Origin: an uncultured Bacteroidaceae bacterium
GTDB taxonomy: Bacteria > Bacteroidota > Bacteroidia > Bacteroidales > Bacteroidaceae
DNA length: 43,911 nucleotides
Direction: 5' to 3'
Assembly (NCBI GenBank): GCA_905233285.1
Contig: CAJODY010000028.1
Span: 1 to 43,911, forward strand
Positions 40,308-43,911 of the stretch are shown here, in pieces. The notes under the pieces are model-generated. The model saw only the letters and a list, made by a program, of their open reading frames with translations. It did no database searches and was not told the origin of the DNA. Position numbers and translations under genes: made by a program. Numbering within the stretch: the stretch's first letter is position 1; every line of letters starts with the position of its first letter.

Positions 40308-42044
40308 TTAGATGCCGAGGTCTTTCTTGATGGCATCTACTTTTTCCTTTGCTGTCTTTACGGCTCCGTCGTAGCACTTCGGACATTCCATCTCGCCTTT
40401 GACTTCAACGTAGAACTTGATTTTAGGTTCTGTGCCTGAAGGACGAACAGAAATCTTTGTGCCGTCGGCTGTGAACCACTGGAGGACGTTGCTCGTAGCC
40501 GGCATGTCGATGGCTGTTTCCTTGCCGTCGCAAACTTGCTTGAGGGTCTTGTAGTCCTTGACGCATACGACCTTGCTGCCGCCAAGCTGTGTAGGAGGAG
40601 TCTTGCGGAAGTCTTCCATCATCTGCTTGATTTCGTCGGCGCCCGACTTACCCGGCTTGGTTACGGAGATGGCATTCTGGTATGCAAAGCCGTAGTCGAG
40701 GTATATCTTCATGAGGAGGTCGTAGAGTGTCATGCCGTTGTCTTTTGCCCATGCTGCGATTTCGCAAAGCAGACAGATAGAGGCTGGCGAGTCCTTATCG
40801 CGTACCTTGTCGAATGGCAGGTAGCCGAACGACTCTTCACCACCGCCGATGTATTTCTTCACGCCTTCGGAGAGTTTGATTTCGCGTGCAATCCACTTGA
40901 AACCGGTATATACGTCACGGATTTCGACGTTGTTGCGACGTGCTATCTCGGCAATGGTCTCGGTGGTTACGATGGTCTTCACCATGAATTCGTTGCCCTT
41001 GAGCTGTCCGAGCTTCTTCTTGTTCTCTATTATATAATATGAGAGCATGAGTGCGGTCTGGTTTCCGTTGAGGATGCACCATTCGCCCTTCGGGTCGCGA
41101 CAAACGACTGCAAGACGGTCGGCATCGGGGTCGCTGGCAAGTACGAGGTCGGCATTGAGTTTCGTACCGAGCTGCATACCCAGTGTCATCGCTTCGGAGT
41201 TCTCGGGGTTAGGACTTACGACTGTCGGGAAGTTGCCGTCGATAACCATCTGTTCCTTAACGACGTTGATGTTCTGGAATCCCCATGTGCGGAGGGCTGC
41301 AGGAATGATGACACGACCTGTGCCATGGAGTGGTGAATAGACGATGCAGAGGTCTTTCTGACGATTGATGACGTCTTGGTCAACAAGTGCCTCGTGAACG
41401 GCATTCAGGTAGTCGATATCCATTTCGCCACCGATAATCTGGATGAGGTCGTTGTTCGGAGTGAACTTAACCTGGTCGATAGTTACTTTGTTCACTTCGT
41501 CGATGATGCCTGTGTCGTGTGGAGCAAGCACCTGTGCACCATCGTCCCAGTATGCCTTATAACCGTTATATTCGCGTGGGTTGTGGCTGGCTGTGATGTT
41601 GACACCTGCCTGAGCACCGAGCTGACGGATGGCGAATGAGATTTCAGGTGTAGGACGCAGACTCTCGAAGAGGTATGCCTTGATGCCGTTTGCAGAGAAG
41701 ATGTCGGCAACGGTCTCGGCAAAGAGGCGTGAGTTGTTACGGCAGTCGTGACCTACGACTACGCTGAGGTTCTTCTTGCCAGCAAAGGCTTTGTTGATGT
41801 AGTTGGCAAAACCCTGAGTAGCCATACCTACGATGTATTTATTCATACGGTTGGTGCCGGCACCCATGATACCGCGCAGACCGCCTGTACCGAATTCGAG
41901 GTTCTGATAGAATGCATCGATGAGGGCTGTCTTGTCTTCATTGTCGAGCATTGCCTTTACTTCTGCCTGTGTGTCGGCATCGAATGCGGGAGAAAGCCAC
42001 TTCTGGGCTTCAGCTGTACATTGTTTAATCAGTTCTTGGTCCAT
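40308..42044 (-). CDS. Phosphoglucomutase / phosphomannomutase
   Basis: 578 residues, the long alpha-D-phosphohexomutase type. It interconverts hexose 1- and 6-phosphates for glycogen, nucleotide-sugar and cell-envelope synthesis. Catalytic serine loop ITASHNPREYNGYK near 160, metal loop DPDADR near 305, sugar-binding loop GGGEESFGY near 395, phosphate-binding loop RPSGTEPKIKFY near 535. All domains are present. Monocistronic, with a clear promoter and terminator. Confidence 0.96.
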   Translation of the reverse strand: MDQELIKQCTAEAQKWLSPAFDADTQAEVKAMLDNEDKTALIDAFYQNLEFGTGGLRGIMGAGTNRMNKYIVGMATQGFANYINKAFAGKKNLSVVVGHDCRNNSRLFAETVADIFSANGIKAYLFESLRPTPEISFAIRQLGAQAGVNITASHNPREYNGYKAYWDDGAQVLAPHDTGIIDEVNKVTIDQVKFTPNNDLIQIIGGEMDIDYLNAVHEALVDQDVINRQKDLCIVYSPLHGTGRVIIPAALRTWGFQNINVVKEQMVIDGNFPTVVSPNPENSEAMTLGMQLGTKLNADLVLASDPDADRLAVVCRDPKGEWCILNGNQTALMLSYYIIENKKKLGQLKGNEFMVKTIVTTETIAEIARRNNVEIRDVYTGFKWIAREIKLSEGVKKYIGGGEESFGYLPFDKVRDKDSPASICLLCEIAAWAKDNGMTLYDLLMKIYLDYGFAYQNAISVTKPGKSGADEIKQMMEDFRKTPPTQLGGSKVVCVKDYKTLKQVCDGKETAIDMPATSNVLQWFTADGTKISVRPSGTEPKIKFYVEVKGEMECPKCYDGAVKTAKEKVDAIKKDLGI

Positions 42045-42087
42045 AGTATTTATGATTATATGTTGTTATTTATGCGTATTTATGGCA

Positions 42088-42119
42088 CAAAGATATTTCA
42101 ATTCGATTAAAACTCCAAA
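42088..42119 (-). promoter_or_regulatory. Promoter of the phosphoglucomutase gene
   Basis: Minus strand TTTG (42119-42116), 20 bp, TATCTTTG (42095-42088): exact consensus, 43 bp before the ATG. Confidence 0.85.
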
Positions 42120-42206
42120 TTTATCAAACGTTTTGTTGGAAAGAATAATCGAGAAGGGGAAACAAGTGTGAAATAATGTTAAGTATGAGTTTTTCTTCTT
42201 GATTTA

Positions 42207-42239
42207 TTTGGAAGATATATCTAAAAATGCTCACCTTTG
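42207..42239 (+). promoter_or_regulatory. Promoter of the ABC transporter operon
   Basis: TTTG (42207-42210), 21 bp, CACCTTTG (42232-42239), one mismatch in the -7 box; 40 bp before the ATG. Confidence 0.6.
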
Positions 42240-42279
42240 CGGTGTAATATTACAATAGTACACTAAAACACTAGTTGTT

Positions 42280-43080
42280 ATGATTGAAGTAAAGAACATG
42301 AGTTTCCAATACCCGGGGCAGAAGGACTGGGTGTTTGACGGGTTTAATCTTCAGATGGAAGAGAACCGGATTTACGGACTTCTTGGTAAAAACGGCACGG
42401 GTAAATCCACATTATTATATTTAATAAGTGGTCTGCTCCGTCCTGCATCAGGTTCTGTCCTTTGTGATGGAAAAGAAACATTTCGCAGGAATGTGGAAGT
42501 GTTGCAGGATGTGTATCTTGTGCCTGAGGAGTTTGAGTTACCTTCTGTTTCACTTGAGAAGTACATCAAGTTGTATGCGCCGTTCTACCCTCGTTTCAGT
42601 TTCGAGGCACTCCAGTCCAGTCTGAACGATTTCGAACTTACTCCCGACATCCACCTGGGAGCACTTTCGATGGGACAGAAGAAAAAGGTGCTTATGGCGT
42701 TTGCCTTAGCTACCAATACCCGTCTGCTCCTTATGGACGAACCGACTAACGGACTCGACATTCCTTCGAAGTCGCAGTTCCGTAAAGCCGTTGCCAACAA
42801 CATGAGTGAGGACAGGATGATAATGATTTCCACCCATCAGGTGCATGATGTAGAGTCGCTTTCGCAGCGCGAACTCCTGCTCAATGCGTCTGTTCAGGAC
42901 ATTACGGACCGATACGTCTTCGAATACCGTCAGCCAGCTGAGATGGGCGATGATGTTCTCTATGCCGAACCTACCCTGCAAGGCAATGCTGTAATAGCAA
43001 AGCGTGCGGATGGAGATAAGGAGACACAGGTGAATATAGAACTATTGTTTAATGCTGTAACGAAAGGACTTGTAAAATGA
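42280..43080 (+). CDS. ABC transporter ATP-binding protein
   Basis: 266 residues. Walker A GLLGKNGTGKST near 34-45, Q-loop region VPEEFELPS, signature LSMGQKKKV near 128 (S-M-G-Q in place of S-G-G-Q), Walker B LLLMDEPTNGLD near 149, H-loop STHQ near 186. It resembles the exporter subunits that sit with GntR regulators (YtrB-like). The ATG of the permease overlaps its stop (ATGA). Exported substrate unknown. Confidence 0.93.
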   Translation: MIEVKNMSFQYPGQKDWVFDGFNLQMEENRIYGLLGKNGTGKSTLLYLISGLLRPASGSVLCDGKETFRRNVEVLQDVYLVPEEFELPSVSLEKYIKLYAPFYPRFSFEALQSSLNDFELTPDIHLGALSMGQKKKVLMAFALATNTRLLLMDEPTNGLDIPSKSQFRKAVANNMSEDRMIMISTHQVHDVESLSQRELLLNASVQDITDRYVFEYRQPAEMGDDVLYAEPTLQGNAVIAKRADGDKETQVNIELLFNAVTKGLVK

Positions 43081-43877
43081 AAAATCTTGATACGAAACGA
43101 TTGGGCTATCTGCTCAAACTCGACTTCAACGAAAACCTGAAGGCATTCATCTGGACATCAGTAACAATGCTCCTTGTGTACGTATTCTTCTTTTGGTGGG
43201 CACACAATATAGGAATTCCATTAGATTCTTATAGTTTATCTAAGGGCCTGTTCAGTCCGGAACATATAGGATTGGTTACCAAAGCACAATGCGAGTCTGT
43301 AGGTCGTTTTGGATCTGTGGCTATGTATTTCTGTTTCATAGTGATAGCAAGCCAGCTTTATGGCAAGGAACAGAAAAAACAACGACGTACAGCCTTTTTG
43401 ATGCTTCCTGCAACTAATCAGGAAAAGTTCCTGGCAAGATGGTTGTATATGATTGGATTTTCAGTAGTTGCCGGCACTTTGGCTTTTATTGTAGCTGATG
43501 TACTCCACATGATTTGGCTATCTTCGGCAGACAGACCTGTAATAGCTGCATCGAAGTATTTCTTCGATAATTGGTCAGAAGATAAGGTGATACGTGGGGT
43601 TAGTGTATATTCGTTTTTAATTCTTATACATTCTTTATATCTGTTTGGAGGAATATATTTGCAGAAACACCATTTTGCAATAACAAGTCTGTTTCTAGTG
43701 ATATTCGGGAGTCTTTTTGTAAAGATAATAAACTCTTTAGAGCCACATCTATTTGCAGGACACCGTGCTTATGTGTTATGTATATTACATATCTGTGGCA
43801 TCATATTGTTCACTTGGCTATCGTATAAAGTATTCTGCCGTTGGCAGTTGACAACCCGTAAAAATGCAAACCTATGA
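43077..43877 (+). CDS. ABC transporter permease
   Basis: 266 residues with about six transmembrane helices (ATPase-coupled membrane subunit): AFIWTSVTMLLVYVFFFWW near 22-40, SVAMYFCFIVIASQLY near 80-95, WLYMIGFSVVAGTLAFIVADV near 122-142, VYSFLILIHSLYLFGGIYL near 178-196, ITSLFLVIFGSLFVKII near 203-219, YVLCILHICGIILFTWLSY near 232-250. An EQKKQRRTAFLMLPATNQEKFLAR cytoplasmic loop, frequent in Bacteroidetes two-gene exporters, probably contacts the ATPase. Coupled to the upstream ATPase and downstream GntR genes by overlapping stop/start codons. Confidence 0.88.
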   Translation: MKNLDTKRLGYLLKLDFNENLKAFIWTSVTMLLVYVFFFWWAHNIGIPLDSYSLSKGLFSPEHIGLVTKAQCESVGRFGSVAMYFCFIVIASQLYGKEQKKQRRTAFLMLPATNQEKFLARWLYMIGFSVVAGTLAFIVADVLHMIWLSSADRPVIAASKYFFDNWSEDKVIRGVSVYSFLILIHSLYLFGGIYLQKHHFAITSLFLVIFGSLFVKIINSLEPHLFAGHRAYVLCILHICGIILFTWLSYKVFCRWQLTTRKNANL

Positions 43878-43911
43878 TGTTCAGCGGAGAAAAACCGATA
43901 TTCCTGCAACT
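43874..43911 (+). CDS. GntR-family regulator, N-terminal fragment (cut by window end)
   Basis: Two in-frame ATGs at 43874 and 43877 overlap the permease stop. The readable residues are MMFSGEKPIFLQ, which matches the usual opening of YtrA-type GntR regulators (KPIYLQ, before the winged helix). Such regulators commonly accompany this kind of ABC exporter. Only 12 residues are visible. Confidence 0.5.
   Translation, partial: MMFSGEKPIFLQ

Overview
The window reads as a chromosomal segment of a Bacteroidales bacterium, most like Prevotella/Segatella. Reasons: Bacteroidetes-type promoters recur throughout (TAnnTTTG at -7, several with TTTG 19-21 nt upstream), Shine-Dalgarno sequences are largely absent, and the gene set is typical: GH28 and PL10 pectin enzymes, a HmuY/TonB-receptor haem locus, an OmpP1/FadL porin and PIN-type toxin-antitoxin genes. 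Genus assignment is inference; no database search was possible.

Layout. 1-99: 3' end of a 5S rRNA and the rRNA operon terminator. 129-8913: a DUF488-YraN fusion, a GH28 pectinase, trpS, a metal-efflux permease with an HMA tail, then recJ, recQ and a small TPR gene. 8914-13069: a minus-strand aromatic amino acid operon (pheA, aminotransferase, DAHP synthase-chorismate mutase, tyrA). It is preceded by a well-formed attenuator whose 18-residue leader peptide has five Phe and five Tyr. 13070-17847: GIN-domain lipoprotein, 5-formyl-THF cyclo-ligase, an AraC regulator between two ~60-bp direct repeats, FadL-like porin, HIT protein and tRNA-Arg(CCG).

17963-20111: a PIN toxin/antitoxin pair lies between two ~200-bp direct copies of the 5' end of a PL10 pectate lyase gene, as if the module inserted with a long target duplication. 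The downstream lyase copy is frameshifted at the junction.

20771-30465 is the most striking region. Five transcription units carry the same 17-bp palindromic operator (RCGAAC-N5-GTTCGY, one half-site off by one base in one copy), always exactly 10 bp upstream of a TAnnTTTG box. They encode a WYL regulator plus a DUF1016 (PD-(D/E)XK) nuclease, an SMC/OLD-like AAA ATPase with an unrecognised partner, a Pif1-like helicase with a coiled-coil tail, a single-chain double retropepsin, and an ADP-ribosylglycohydrolase. I infer a WYL-controlled defence or genome-stress regulon.

30473-35213 holds a decayed gene relic, unknown membrane and lipoprotein genes, a stand-alone divergent FtsZ and a HigA-like antitoxin. 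35412-38632 is a haem uptake operon (calycin-like lipoprotein, HmuY, HmuR). The rest is housekeeping: AraC regulator with free-Met-(R)-sulfoxide reductase, phosphoglucomutase, and an ABC transporter followed by the start of a GntR regulator cut by the window end.
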